Shown: positions 9,783-20,023 of the stretch, one piece after another | Layout: the number at the start of each line of letters is the position of its first letter | How positions within the stretch are numbered: position 1 is the stretch's first letter | NCBI GenBank assembly: GCA_005882115.1 | Contig: VBEG01000025.1 | Span: 1 to 64,000 of the forward strand | DNA: 64,000 bases | Direction of reading: 5' to 3' | Source: Chloroflexota bacterium | Lineage (GTDB): Bacteria; Chloroflexota; Dormibacteria; Dormibacterales; Dormibacteraceae | Notes under the pieces: model-generated | Databases searched by the model: none | What the model was told of the DNA's origin: nothing | The model's input: the letters and a program-made list of their open reading frames with translations, nothing else | Translations under genes and position numbers: made by a program

Positions 9783-10295
9783 GTGACATCAGCCCCCGAA
9801 CGACACCTTATCAAGAAGTACGCCAACCGCAAGCTCTACGACACTCGCACGAGCCGTTACATCACGCTCGATCAAATCGCGCAGCTCGTGCGCAACGGCC
9901 ACGAAATCAAAGTGGTCGACCGCGGCAACGGCGGCGACCTCACGCAGGTCACCCTTTCTCAGATCGTGCTGTCGGAGGAAAAACGCGGACCTTCGGGGAT
10001 CGTCGATGCAGGCGGGGAGATGCTCCACGATCGCGGCCAGGCCCTGCTGGACTATGTGAGGAAGACGCTCAACGTGCCCGCCGATTTACGGACCGAGGTC
10101 GGACGCCGGCGTGAAGGCCTGGAGACGATGGCCGACGACGCGATCGAGCGCGCGCTACGACGCTTGCGTATCCCGACGCGCCGGGACATCGACCGCATCA
10201 ACGATCGCCTCGATCGGCTTTCGACGCAGCTGAAAAAGGCAGGACTCTCTAACGGTTCTGTGCCGCGACCGCGTAGACGAAAGGCTTCTCGCTGA
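9783..10295 (+). CDS. PhaR-like polyhydroxyalkanoate regulator with C-terminal phasin/PhaE-like motif
   Basis: HLIKKYANRKLYDTRTSRYITLDQIAQLVRNG (PHB/PHA accumulation regulator domain); RIPTRRDIDRINDRLDRLSTQL C-terminus. Confidence 0.88.
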   Translation: MTSAPERHLIKKYANRKLYDTRTSRYITLDQIAQLVRNGHEIKVVDRGNGGDLTQVTLSQIVLSEEKRGPSGIVDAGGEMLHDRGQALLDYVRKTLNVPADLRTEVGRRREGLETMADDAIERALRRLRIPTRRDIDRINDRLDRLSTQLKKAGLSNGSVPRPRRRKASR

Positions 10296-10950
10296 TCACG
10301 GAGCGGATCACGACGTCGGCGTCCACGCGGTAGGAGGCCGACCGCACCCGCCGATCGGCACGCAACTGCTGCGACATCAGGTCGGCGATGTCGGCGAGCC
10401 GTTCGGCATCGCCGATCACGGAGATCTTCCACGGCGGGACTACGACCACTCCATCAACCGCGACGCCGTCGCTGGTTTCGGCGATCGGCACTCCGGTGAC
10501 GACGCGGCGGTCGTTGACCTCGATCGCCTCGGCGCCGCCCGCGGCCAGGTTGTTCAGCGCATCCTGCAGGTCGAGCGCCGTGAGCCCACTCGCATCGATC
10601 ACCATCACGATCCCGGGCCCATGGACGCGGATTAGGCCTTCCAGGGCGCGCAGCCGGATGGCTTCATCGGTGAGGACTTGATCGGCGGCTCCGCCGCCGC
10701 CCGACTGCAGCGTCGCCCGTCGCTGCGTCAGATCAGCTTTCTCGGCGCTGAGCGAATCGTTGGCGCGATGCAGGTCGTCGATCAAGAACGCGAGCGACGT
10801 CGCGTCGACACCCACCAGGCTTCGCTCGACCTCGGCCTCGCTACGGATCTGGACCGTCGCCACCAAAGCGACCAGCAACGCGATCAGCCAAACGCCCACC
10901 GCTCGAGTGCGGCTGGGCGCAGTGCGCGTGGTCTTAGGTCGGGTGGACAT
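10249..10950 (-). CDS. DUF881 family protein (tandem copy 2)
   Basis: RVHGPGIVMVIDASG, GAEAIEVNDRRV, N-terminal TM. Confidence 0.85.
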   Translation of the reverse strand: MSTRPKTTRTAPSRTRAVGVWLIALLVALVATVQIRSEAEVERSLVGVDATSLAFLIDDLHRANDSLSAEKADLTQRRATLQSGGGGAADQVLTDEAIRLRALEGLIRVHGPGIVMVIDASGLTALDLQDALNNLAAGGAEAIEVNDRRVVTGVPIAETSDGVAVDGVVVVPPWKISVIGDAERLADIADLMSQQLRADRRVRSASYRVDADVVIRSVISEKPFVYAVAAQNR

Positions 10951-11665
10951 TGGGGATCTGGAGGCTTGAGTCGTAGGCGGGCAGGGAGATGTCCAGGCTC
11001 CCGGTGAAGCTCAGCCGGAGCTGAAACTGGACCTCGCGGGCCCGGATGTCGGGTAAGGAAGATTGGTCGCTGAGGGCATCCGACATCCGGTTTCGATCTC
11101 CGACGCCAACGACCATGATCGGCGACGAGAGCGGCGGTCCCTGGTCGATCACGATCTGTCCTTCCGAGCCGGAAAACGCGGTCAGGGGTGTCAGCCTGCG
11201 ACCGTTGACGGCGATCCCCTCAGCGCCCTGGACATAGAGCAGATTGACGACGTCCTGCACGTCCTGGAAGTTCACAAGGTAACCCGTGCCGCCGCCGGAC
11301 CCGGGCCCGGCGATGCCGTTGCGCAGAACGACCACGATCCCGGGACCGTGCATCGCGACCAGGCCGGCGTGCGCGCGGAGGTCGGCGACCTGGTTGTTCA
11401 GCGACTGCGTCGTCGCCGAACGTGCCGCTGCCTCGGACTCGAGTGCGTCGATCTCGGCGCGCAGCTGGGCGATCTGGCTCCGGTAGCCGGCGTTGGTCGA
11501 TTCGAGCTCCTGCACGCTGCGCAAGAGCGCCTGGTAGCGAGCGACCTGGTTGGACGGTGTGAGAAGCTGCGCCCGGATCTGGTCGGCGAGCACAAAGCCG
11601 GTGGCCAGCGCGACAAGCGCCACGAGCGCGATGCTGGCGAGGCCGTGGGGTGACATCGGTGCCAA
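10934..11665 (-). CDS. DUF881 family protein (tandem copy 1)
   Basis: N-terminal TM, coiled coil, MHGPGIVVVLRNG, GAEGIAVNGRRL. Confidence 0.88.
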   Translation of the reverse strand: MAPMSPHGLASIALVALVALATGFVLADQIRAQLLTPSNQVARYQALLRSVQELESTNAGYRSQIAQLRAEIDALESEAAARSATTQSLNNQVADLRAHAGLVAMHGPGIVVVLRNGIAGPGSGGGTGYLVNFQDVQDVVNLLYVQGAEGIAVNGRRLTPLTAFSGSEGQIVIDQGPPLSSPIMVVGVGDRNRMSDALSDQSSLPDIRAREVQFQLRLSFTGSLDISLPAYDSSLQIPNVHPT

Positions 11666-11732
11666 TTCTCTGCTCGAGATGCATCCATGCGCGCCTTCGG
11701 GCCACCCGAGAGTTACTATCGAAAGCCGTTAC

Positions 11733-12989
11733 ATGGCGGTCGAAACCCGCGCTTCCGCCTTCCAGACCGCCCAGCGTCGCTTCGACGCCGCAGCGGATGT
11801 CATCGGCCTATCCGACGACGCGCGGCGAAGCCTGCGCGAGGTCAAGCGGGAGCTGACGGTGCATTTTCCCGTCCGCATGGACGACGGCTCGGTCCACGTC
11901 TTCACCGGCTGGCGCGTGCAGCACAACATCAGCCGCGGCCCTGCGAAGGGCGGGATCAGGTACCACCCCGACGTGGACCTCGACCTTGTCAAGGCCCTGG
12001 CGATGCTCATGACGTGGAAGTGCGCGGCGGTTGGCATCCCCTATGGCGGGTCGAAAGGCGCCGTCGCGGTCGATCCGCACAAGCTGAGCCAGAACGAGCT
12101 CGAGCACCTCACCCGCCGCTACGCGACCGAGATCGCGATCCTGATCGGACCCGAAAAGGACATCCCCGCCCCTGACATGGGAACCAGCCCCCAGATCATG
12201 GCGTGGATCATGGACACCATCTCGATGCATCAGGGCCACTCGGTGACCGCCTCCGTGACGGGCAAGCCTGTCGACGTCGGAGGTTCAGAGGGCCGCGTTG
12301 AGGCGCCGGGTCGCGGCGCGACGTATCTCACGCTGGAGGGGCTCAAGTACCTCCACATCGACGAAGAGACTCCGACTGTTGCTGTGCAGGGTTACGGCCA
12401 GGTCGGCCGCTCGACAACGCGGCTGCTCTCCGAGGCCGGGCTGAACGTGGTCGCGGTCAGCGATTCACGCGGTGGCGTCTACAACCCCAAGGGCCTCGAC
12501 CTTGCCGCGCTAGACGAGCACAGGCAGGTGCGCGGTGGCGTGAGCGGGTTCAAGAAGGCCGACACGGTGACCAATGCCGAGCTCCTCCAGCTGCCGGTCA
12601 CGGTGCTCGTCCCGGCCGCCGTGCAGGATCAGATCACCGAGGTAAACGCGGGAGGGATACGCGCGCGCCTGATCACAGAGGGCGCCAACGCCGCGGTCTC
12701 GCCTGAGGCCGACCCCATCCTTCACGAACGTGGGATCTTCCTCGTCCCCGACATCATCGCGAACGCAGGCGGCGTGATCGTTTCCTATTTCGAGTGGGTG
12801 CAGGACCTTCAGGCCTTCTTCTGGGAGGAAGAGGAGATCAACACCAAGCTGCACCACGTGATCACGCGCGCGTTCTACGAGATCCTCCACACGTCGGTGA
12901 ACAAGCGAGTCGATATGCGGGCGGCGGCGTACGCCCTCGCGGTGCAGAGAGTGGCCAACGCGACGACCGTCAGGGGTATCTATCCGTAA
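11733..12989 (+). CDS. gdhA: Glu/Leu/Phe/Val dehydrogenase (glutamate dehydrogenase)
   Basis: GGIRYHPDVDLDLVKALAMLMTWKCAAVGIPYGGSKGAV, VQGYGQVG; ATG 11733. Confidence 0.93.
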   Translation: MAVETRASAFQTAQRRFDAAADVIGLSDDARRSLREVKRELTVHFPVRMDDGSVHVFTGWRVQHNISRGPAKGGIRYHPDVDLDLVKALAMLMTWKCAAVGIPYGGSKGAVAVDPHKLSQNELEHLTRRYATEIAILIGPEKDIPAPDMGTSPQIMAWIMDTISMHQGHSVTASVTGKPVDVGGSEGRVEAPGRGATYLTLEGLKYLHIDEETPTVAVQGYGQVGRSTTRLLSEAGLNVVAVSDSRGGVYNPKGLDLAALDEHRQVRGGVSGFKKADTVTNAELLQLPVTVLVPAAVQDQITEVNAGGIRARLITEGANAAVSPEADPILHERGIFLVPDIIANAGGVIVSYFEWVQDLQAFFWEEEEINTKLHHVITRAFYEILHTSVNKRVDMRAAAYALAVQRVANATTVRGIYP

Positions 12990-13022
12990 AGTCGCGGGGA
13001 GATCACAGTCGCCCAGCGGAAC

Positions 13023-13160
13023 CCGGGCTTTCACTCCACTCCCTTAACGGCGCGGGGGATCCGGATCCCTTGCGAAAGTCCCATTTGGCACTCAGGTTGT
13101 CCGCAGTCGTAGCGGATTGTCCGGGGACGCCCGGGATAATCCGGGCTTCCGCTCCACTCC
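13023..13160. repeat. Short direct repeats flanking an intergenic segment: CCGGGCTTTCACTCCACTCC (13023-13042) and CCGGGCTTCCGCTCCACTCC (13141-13160)
   Basis: 18/20 identity, 118 bp apart. Confidence 0.6.
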
Positions 13161-13178
13161 ACTAGATTGAAGAAGTCG

Positions 13179-14261
13179 ATGACTCCCAAGCGCGTACTTG
13201 TCACGGGCGTGTCCAATCCGTTGGGCGCCGAGGTAGCGAGAAGGCTGTCGCCCCAGGTTCCGTACCTGTTCGGGTGCGACATCGCCGACCCAATAAGCGC
13301 GCTCGAGGGGATGGACTTCGTCCATGCGGACACGCGTCTTTCCGTCATCGGCAAGCTGATCAGGCAGCTGAAGATCGACACGCTCGTTCATCTCGCGGTG
13401 CTGATCGACTCTCCGCACGACTCGCGGTCGGTCCATGAGACCAACGTGATCGGGACCATGAATGTGCTGGTCGGGTGCGCGGCGCCATCCAGCGCGGTCC
13501 GCCGGCTGGTGGTCAAATCCAGCCAGGCTGTCTACGGCGCGGGCCCGAACGACCCGTCGTTCTTCTCCGAGGACATGGTGAATTTCGACAAGGTCGCCTC
13601 GGGCCTGACTCGCGACCTGCTCGAGATGGAACAGCTCGTCAGCGAGTACACCCTTCGCAACGAAAGCTGCGACCCGACGGTCCTCCGATTGGGGTTGCGC
13701 GTCAGCGAGGGCACCAGCCTCGCGCGCTATCTGTCACTGCCGATCGTGCCGACTTTCGCCGGCTTCGACCCCCGGCTGCAGCTGATGCATGAGGACGATG
13801 CGGTCGAGGCGATCGTCCGCGCGACCATGGGCCACCACCCGGGCGTCTTCAACGTGGCCGGCGACGGGGTGGTGCTCTTGAGTCAGGCGATCGGCGTGAT
13901 GGGTGGCAGCCCGGCTCCGATCCTGCCGCCGTATGGACGTTGGCTCGCCAGGCTCGCGCTGAGGATGTTCGCCGGCATCGACCTGCCCGCGCATCTCGCC
14001 GACATCATGGCGTTCGGCTCGGTGATGGACTGCTCACGTCTCGAGTCTTCGTTCGCCTGGAAGCCTTCCTACAGCTCTCGACAGGCGATGGACGCACTCG
14101 CCGTCGGCAAGCAGATCGAGCTCATCGAGGCGCCCTCGCCACCGCAGGAGTACGAGCTCCAGGTTTATCTCCAGCAGCGCAGGCGCCGCGAGCGCCACCT
14201 CAGCCCCTCCGGCGCTGCGCGCCACCTCCCCATAAATGGGGAGGAGTTCCAGAAGAATTGA
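13179..14261 (+). CDS. NAD-dependent epimerase/SDR family protein
   Basis: RVLVTGVSNPLGAEVARRL, HETNVIGTMNVL; C-terminus encoded by a palindromic repeat. Confidence 0.85.
   Translation: MTPKRVLVTGVSNPLGAEVARRLSPQVPYLFGCDIADPISALEGMDFVHADTRLSVIGKLIRQLKIDTLVHLAVLIDSPHDSRSVHETNVIGTMNVLVGCAAPSSAVRRLVVKSSQAVYGAGPNDPSFFSEDMVNFDKVASGLTRDLLEMEQLVSEYTLRNESCDPTVLRLGLRVSEGTSLARYLSLPIVPTFAGFDPRLQLMHEDDAVEAIVRATMGHHPGVFNVAGDGVVLLSQAIGVMGGSPAPILPPYGRWLARLALRMFAGIDLPAHLADIMAFGSVMDCSRLESSFAWKPSYSSRQAMDALAVGKQIELIEAPSPPQEYELQVYLQQRRRRERHLSPSGAARHLPINGEEFQKN
14203..14250. repeat. Dispersed palindromic repeat, copy 1 (CTCCCCATAAATGGGGAG core)
   Basis: Reverse complement aligns to 49389-49438: GGAACTCCTCCCCATT(T/C)ATGGGGAGGTGGCGC...CGGAGGGGC. 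Confidence 0.75.
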
Positions 14262-15295
14262 TCGCCGCAACTACGCCGCGGCAAAGGCGCCGCAACAGCC
14301 GCAAGGCGGAGATCGTGGCGCCGCCGCCGCAGGGCTTCCGGCTGCCGAAGCCGATCCGGCGGCTGCAGCGCCAGGCGCCGATCTACGCGCTCCAGACGCT
14401 CAGCGGACTTTCGACCCGCTTGCGCGACATCACGGGCCGTGAGGTCCTTGACATGAACCGGATCATGGAGGTGGTCCAGTTCGTCTATCAGCAGCGCGAG
14501 CTGGCGCGACGGGGTGCGAACTACGCGGTCGACGATTTTGGATTTGACGCGCAGTGGACGGAGTCCTTCATCACCGTCTTCAAGTCGCTGTATCGCGACT
14601 ACTGGCGGGTCGAGACCGTCGGCGTCGAGCATGTGCCCCCGACAGGCCGTGCGCTGCTGGTAGCCAACCACGCGGGCGTCCTCCCATGGGACGGAACGAT
14701 GATCAAGACCGCCGTCTACACGGAGCATTCCCATCCGCGGCACGTCCGCGCGTTGGTCGCGAGCCAGTTCATGGGCATGCCGGTGATGAGCTGGTTTCTA
14801 CGCCGGACGGGCCAGGCCGTCGGGCACCCCGACGACACGCGCCGGCTCCTGGAGCGGGACGAGCTTGTCCTCGTGTTTCCCGAGGGCACGCGCGGCACGG
14901 GCAAGAGCTTTCGCGACCGTTACCGGCTCCGCCGCTTCGGGCGCGGTGGCTTCGTCGCGACGGCGATCCGGGCACGCGCGCCGATCATCCCGGTCTCGGT
15001 CGTCGGTTCGGAGGAGATCTACCCGATGGTCGGCGACCTCCGGCCCGTGGCCCGGCTCCTGGGGCTGCCGTATTTCCCCGTGACGCCGTTCTGGCCCTGG
15101 CTCGGCCCGCTGGGGATGATTCCCCTGCCGAGCAAGTGGCGGATCCAGTTTCACGCGCCCATCGACGTGTCCGACCTTTCGTTCAAGGACGCGGACGACC
15201 AGCATCAGGTCATGGCCCTAGCGGATGAGGTGCGCGACACGATCCAGCGCGGGATCTACGACAACCTGAAGCTGCGAAGGGGCGTCTTTCTCTAG
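14258..15295 (+). CDS. Lysophospholipid acyltransferase (PlsC-like)
   Basis: LLVANHAGVLPWDG (NHxxxxD), FPEGTRGTGK, APIIPVSVVGSEE; TTG start overlapping upstream stop. Confidence 0.9.
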   Translation: MIAATTPRQRRRNSRKAEIVAPPPQGFRLPKPIRRLQRQAPIYALQTLSGLSTRLRDITGREVLDMNRIMEVVQFVYQQRELARRGANYAVDDFGFDAQWTESFITVFKSLYRDYWRVETVGVEHVPPTGRALLVANHAGVLPWDGTMIKTAVYTEHSHPRHVRALVASQFMGMPVMSWFLRRTGQAVGHPDDTRRLLERDELVLVFPEGTRGTGKSFRDRYRLRRFGRGGFVATAIRARAPIIPVSVVGSEEIYPMVGDLRPVARLLGLPYFPVTPFWPWLGPLGMIPLPSKWRIQFHAPIDVSDLSFKDADDQHQVMALADEVRDTIQRGIYDNLKLRRGVFL

Positions 15296-15346
15296 TTCTG
15301 CGACCGGCGGCCGATCGATCTTTGGCGGGCCGGCAAAGCTCCGCCG

Positions 15347-15769
15347 TCAGTCGACGACTGACCGCCGTACGGCCGGTTCGGGCTCCTCGACGATGTCCAG
15401 CGCCGTCGCCTGGCTGATCCAGTACTGCACGTCGCTCAGGCTGGGCGCGCCGGCAAGTCCGATGGCTTCGAGCAGCTTCGCGTGCAGCTCGCCCACGTCC
15501 TGCGCGCGGAGATCCTTCATCGTGACGATGCCGAGCCGGCGCATCAGTGGGATCCAGCGGTCCATCCCCGACACTTCGAGGACTGTGCACTGATGCACGA
15601 ACTCGAGCAAGCGATCTGTGCTGATGCCGGTTTTCTTGGCGAGGCGCTGACGGTCGATCTCGAGCGATCCGCGATGAAGAAGTTGGTTGGTGTGACGGAT
15701 GCCGACGGCGCGAAGACGCCCCACGTCGTCGCCGGAGATTCCATCGAGGTACTCGAGCGTGCGGTACAA
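15347..15769 (-). CDS. DUF4332-like helix-hairpin-helix protein
   Basis: TLEYLDGISGDDVGRLRAVGIRHTNQLL, MRRLGIVTMKDLRAQDVGELHAKL; start uncertain (TTG 15769). Confidence 0.65.
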   Translation of the reverse strand: MYRTLEYLDGISGDDVGRLRAVGIRHTNQLLHRGSLEIDRQRLAKKTGISTDRLLEFVHQCTVLEVSGMDRWIPLMRRLGIVTMKDLRAQDVGELHAKLLEAIGLAGAPSLSDVQYWISQATALDIVEEPEPAVRRSVVD

Positions 15770-15849
15770 CGATCCAAGGATAAGGCTCGGGTATAATTCG
15801 GCGAACCCGCCCCATTCAATGGAGTAAACACACCCTGAATCAGACCCGG

Positions 15850-17049
15850 ATGGAGACCCGAGACATGATTTCCCGGGAGGAGTCTGGCCTCGAGATCGGG
15901 ATCGGACGGCGGGCGCGTCGAGCCTACGGTTTTGATGAGATCGCGCTCGTCCCAGGTGGTGTGACACTCAACCCGGACGAGGTCGACATCTCTTTTGCGA
16001 TGGGCGAGAGCTTTGCGCTGGCGCTGCCCTTCTGGGGCTCCGCGATGGACGGCGTGGTCGACGTCGCGTTCGCCATCGCGATGGGCAAGCTGGGTGGCGT
16101 TGCGGTGCTGAACCTCGATGGCGTGCACACGCGCTACGAAGACTCGGCGCCGATCATCAAGAAGATCGCCGAAGCCGATAAAGCCACCGTGAACGCGGTC
16201 CTGAAGGACGCGTATCGCGAGCCGGTCAAGCCGAAGCTGATCAGCGAGCGCATCAAGGCGATCAAGGCCGCAGGCGTCCCATGCGCCGTTTCGACTGTCC
16301 CTGCCCGAGCTGAGGAGCGCGCCGAGGTCGTGCAGAAGGCCGGTTCCGATATGTACGTCGTCCAGGGCACGGTCCTCACCGCGCGCCACTCCTCTCGCTC
16401 CTACCACCAGCTTTCTTTCGAGGACCTCGTTCGCGCGTGTGAGATTCCTGTCGTGGTCGGGAACTGCGTGCAGTACGAGACAGCGCTCGAGCTGATGGAG
16501 ACCGGGATCGCGGGCATCCTGGTCGGGGTCGGACCTGGCGCGGCGTGCACCACGCGGGGCGTGCTCGGTGTCGGAGTGCCACAGATGACCGCGACCGCGG
16601 ACGTCGCGGCCGCTCGCGATGAGCACATGCGCCGCGGCGGCATGCGTGTCGCGGTGATCACCGATGGCGGGATGCGCATCGGTGCGGACGTGTGCAAGGC
16701 GTTTGCCGCCGGCGCCGACGCGGTGATGATCGGTACCCCCCTTGCGGGCGCCGAGGAGTCGGCGTCGCAAGGATTCAACTGGGGGATGGCGACGCCAGAC
16801 CCCAACCTGCCGCGCGGGACGCGGATCCACGTAGGGACCAAAGCGACCCTGCGCGAGATCCTCCTTGGTCCGGCGCGCGTGGACGACGGGACGCAGAACT
16901 TCGCCGGTGCGCTGCGCTCGGCGCTCGGCGTCTGCGGCGCGCACGACATCGCTGAGTTCCAGCACACCGAGCTGGTGATCGCGCCGTCCATCGTCTCGGA
17001 GGGCAAGGTCTTCCAGCAGGCCCAACACGTGGGGATGGGCAAGAGCTGA
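15850..17049 (+). CDS. guaB3: GuaB3 family IMP dehydrogenase-related protein
   Basis: [39 protein letters not shown]. Confidence 0.92.
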   Translation: METRDMISREESGLEIGIGRRARRAYGFDEIALVPGGVTLNPDEVDISFAMGESFALALPFWGSAMDGVVDVAFAIAMGKLGGVAVLNLDGVHTRYEDSAPIIKKIAEADKATVNAVLKDAYREPVKPKLISERIKAIKAAGVPCAVSTVPARAEERAEVVQKAGSDMYVVQGTVLTARHSSRSYHQLSFEDLVRACEIPVVVGNCVQYETALELMETGIAGILVGVGPGAACTTRGVLGVGVPQMTATADVAAARDEHMRRGGMRVAVITDGGMRIGADVCKAFAAGADAVMIGTPLAGAEESASQGFNWGMATPDPNLPRGTRIHVGTKATLREILLGPARVDDGTQNFAGALRSALGVCGAHDIAEFQHTELVIAPSIVSEGKVFQQAQHVGMGKS

Positions 17050-17075
17050 ACACGGCCGCCGCGGCCCGGGGTCAC

Positions 17076-17094
17076 CCCGCGGCTTCGCCGCGGG
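17076..17094. repeat. Hairpin CCCGCGGC-TTC-GCCGCGGG between guaB3 and guaA
   Basis: Perfect 8-bp stem, 3-nt loop. Confidence 0.6.
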
Positions 17095-17111
17095 AACCTC
17101 AGCAGGTAGGT

Positions 17112-18653
17112 GTGCGCGAGCAAACGATCCTCGTCCTCGACTACGGCTCGCAGTTCAGCCAGCTCATCGCACGCCGGGTGCGGGAGGCGAACGTTTACTG
17201 CGAGCTCGTCGCTGGTACCACCCCCTGGTCAGAGTTGAAGGAACGCCACCCGGCGGGCCTGATCCTGAGCGGAGGACCCTCGAGCGTCTACGACGCGGGC
17301 GCGCCGCAGGTCGACCCCGACGCGCTTCGGGCCGGCGTTCCGGTGCTGGGCATCTGCTACGGCATGCAGCTGGTTGCTCATCATCTCGGCGGAAAGGTAG
17401 ACCCCGGTCACGCCCGTGAGTACGGGCCCGCGCTTTTGTCCGTGCACGAAGCCAGCGGCATCTTCCGCGGCCTGGAGGGCGAGCTACCGGTGTGGATGAG
17501 TCACGGGGACCACGTGAGCGAGATGCCGCCAGGCTTCAAGCTCCTTGCGACCAGCGGCAACTCGCCCGTGGCTGCCTTTACCGACGGCAAGGGGATCTTC
17601 GGTATCCAGTTCCACCCGGAGGTCGTCCACACGCCGAGCGGTCGCGAGGTCCTTCGCAACTTCCTTTTCGACGTGTGCCATTGCGAGCCTTCGTGGACCG
17701 CCGGGTCGTTCATCGCCGAGGCCACCGCCAGCATCCGCGCCCAGGTGGGCGACGGCCGGGTCATCTGCGCGTTGTCGGGAGGGGTCGACTCGGCGGTCGC
17801 CGCGACCCTCGTGCATCGCGCGATCGGTGACCAACTGACCTGCGTGTTCGTCAACAACGGACTGCTTCGTAAGGAAGAGCCGGAACGAGTGCTCGACGTC
17901 ATGCACGGCAACCTCGACATGAACATCCGCTACGTCGACGCGACCGTGCGGTTCCTCCAGGCGCTGCGAGGCGTGATCGACCCTGAGCAGAAGCGGCGCA
18001 TCGTGGGCCGGGAGTTCATCTCGGTCTTCGAGGCTGAGGCGACCAGCCTCGGCCGGATCGACTTCTTGGCGCAAGGGACCCTCTACCCGGACGTCATCGA
18101 GTCGACCGCACCCGACGTCGCGGCCACCGCCTCGAAGATCAAGACGCACCACAACGTCGGCGGCCTGCCGCCCGGACTTCGCTTTCAGCTCATCGAGCCG
18201 CTGCGCTACCTCTTCAAGGACGAGGTGCGGGCCGTGGGGCTGGAGCTCGGCATGCCCGAGGAGATGGTGTACCGGCAGCCGTTCCCCGGGCCCGGGTTGT
18301 CGATCCGCTGTCTCGGCGAGGTCACCGCCGAGCGGCTGGAGATCCTCCGCAACGCGGACTGGGTGGTGATCGACGAGATCAAGCGCAACGGCCTCTACCG
18401 GCAGGTGTGGCAATCGTTCGCGGTGCTCACGCCGCTTGAGACCGTCGGTGTGATGGGCGACTACAGGACGTACGCGAACGTCGTCGCGGTGCGCGTCGTG
18501 ACTAGCGAGGACGCGATGACGGCAGACTGGGCTCGGGTCCCTTATGAGGTGCTGGCTCGCATCAGCAACCGGATCGTCAACGAGGTCGAGGGCGTGAACC
18601 GGGTCGTGTTCGACATCACGTCGAAACCGCCTGGGACCATCGAGTGGGAGTAG
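17112..18653 (+). CDS. guaA: GMP synthase (glutamine-hydrolysing)
   Basis: [39 protein letters not shown]-terminal KPPGTIEWE. Confidence 0.97.
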   Translation: MREQTILVLDYGSQFSQLIARRVREANVYCELVAGTTPWSELKERHPAGLILSGGPSSVYDAGAPQVDPDALRAGVPVLGICYGMQLVAHHLGGKVDPGHAREYGPALLSVHEASGIFRGLEGELPVWMSHGDHVSEMPPGFKLLATSGNSPVAAFTDGKGIFGIQFHPEVVHTPSGREVLRNFLFDVCHCEPSWTAGSFIAEATASIRAQVGDGRVICALSGGVDSAVAATLVHRAIGDQLTCVFVNNGLLRKEEPERVLDVMHGNLDMNIRYVDATVRFLQALRGVIDPEQKRRIVGREFISVFEAEATSLGRIDFLAQGTLYPDVIESTAPDVAATASKIKTHHNVGGLPPGLRFQLIEPLRYLFKDEVRAVGLELGMPEEMVYRQPFPGPGLSIRCLGEVTAERLEILRNADWVVIDEIKRNGLYRQVWQSFAVLTPLETVGVMGDYRTYANVVAVRVVTSEDAMTADWARVPYEVLARISNRIVNEVEGVNRVVFDITSKPPGTIEWE

Positions 18654-18671
18654 ACGATGCGCTCCGATCTC

Positions 18672-18732
18672 GGATAGTCCGGACTCACCGATGTTTGCGG
18701 TCGACCCTCATCCCCGATAGTCGGGACTATCC
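18672..18732. repeat. Inverted repeat GGATAGTCCGGACT ... AGTCGGGACTATCC between guaA and purD
   Basis: 14-bp arms with one mismatch; each arm also has internal symmetry. Confidence 0.6.
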
Positions 18733-18751
18733 GTGATTTGAAGACCGCGGC

Positions 18752-20023
18752 TTGAAAGTCCTGGTCGTGGGCTCCGGAGCGCGAGAGCATGCGCTTGTCT
18801 GGAAGTGCGTCCAATCGGAGCTCGTGGAGCGCGTGTACTGCGCGCCCGGCAACGGAGGCACCGGTGGCATGGCGCGCAACATTCCGATCGGCGCCGCGGA
18901 CGTCGTGAGGATTGTCGATTTCGCCAAGCGCGAACGGCTCGGCCTCATCGTGCTCGGTCCCGAGGCGGCTGTCGACGCCGGCGTCGGCGATGCCCTTCGC
19001 CATGCCGGCTTCAATGTGTTCGGGCCTGACCGCGGCGCGGGCCGCATCGAGTCCAGCAAGTCTTTTGCGAAGGCGTTGATGAAGCGCGCCGGCATCCCGA
19101 CCGCGGACTTCGAAGTCTTTACCCAGCCTGCGCCTGCGAAAGCCTGGGCCCGCGAGCGCGGCGGACGCGTCGCGGTCAAGGCAGACGGCCTGGCTCGTGG
19201 CAAAGGCGTGATCGTTTGCGCGGACATCGAGCAATCCGACGGCGCGATCGAAGCGATGCTGGTCCAGGAGCGCTTCGGGCGCAGCGGCAAGAAGATCGTG
19301 GTCGAAGAGCGGCTCGAAGGCCCTGAGCTTTCGCTTCTTGCCGTGACCGACGGCGCCGACGTCATCCCCCTCGCGCCGGCACGCGACTACAAACGAGCGC
19401 ACGAGGGCAACAAAGGCGCGAACACGGGCGGCATGGGTGCGTACTCGCCGCCGAAAGGTGTCGATGACGCGCTCGTCAAGGAGGTCGTCGACTGCGTTAT
19501 GCGTCCCGCTGTCCAGGAGCTCGCCGGCTCCGGCGATGAGTTTCGCGGTGTGCTCTACGCCGGCCTGATGCTCACCGAACAAGGTGTCCGCGCTCTCGAG
19601 TTCAACGCGCGTTTTGGCGATCCAGAAGCCCAGGTGGTCCTGCCCAGGCTGGAGAGCGACTTTGTGGCCATGGCTCTGGCGGCGGCCAAAGGCGGTCTTG
19701 CGGCGCATCCCGACCTGCGCTGGAGCCCACGCGCGTGCGTCGGCGTCGTTGTCGCGTCGGGCCACTATCCCGACGATGTCGCGATGACACTCGGTCACCG
19801 CATCGGCGGGCTGACGGAGATGCCACCCGGTGCCCTGATCTTCCACGCCGGCACGCGGTATGAGCCAGGGATCGGACTCGTCACCGATGGCGGCCGGGTC
19901 GTAACCTCCGTCGCATTGGGGGAGACTGTCGCGCAAGCCCGTGACGTCGCCCTCGCCGGGGCACGGCAGGTACGATTCGAAGGGGCTTTCTTCAGGTCGG
20001 ATATCGCTCAGGAGGCCGAGTAG
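18752..20023 (+). CDS. purD: Phosphoribosylamine-glycine ligase
   Basis: KVLVVGSGAREHALVWK, GVLYAGLMLTEQGVRALEFNARFGDPEAQVVLPRL. Confidence 0.96.
   Translation: MKVLVVGSGAREHALVWKCVQSELVERVYCAPGNGGTGGMARNIPIGAADVVRIVDFAKRERLGLIVLGPEAAVDAGVGDALRHAGFNVFGPDRGAGRIESSKSFAKALMKRAGIPTADFEVFTQPAPAKAWARERGGRVAVKADGLARGKGVIVCADIEQSDGAIEAMLVQERFGRSGKKIVVEERLEGPELSLLAVTDGADVIPLAPARDYKRAHEGNKGANTGGMGAYSPPKGVDDALVKEVVDCVMRPAVQELAGSGDEFRGVLYAGLMLTEQGVRALEFNARFGDPEAQVVLPRLESDFVAMALAAAKGGLAAHPDLRWSPRACVGVVVASGHYPDDVAMTLGHRIGGLTEMPPGALIFHAGTRYEPGIGLVTDGGRVVTSVALGETVAQARDVALAGARQVRFEGAFFRSDIAQEAE

Noticed and set aside
15792-15797. TATAAT as guaB3 -10 box
   Set aside because: No convincing -35 at 16-18 bp; not enough to call a promoter.
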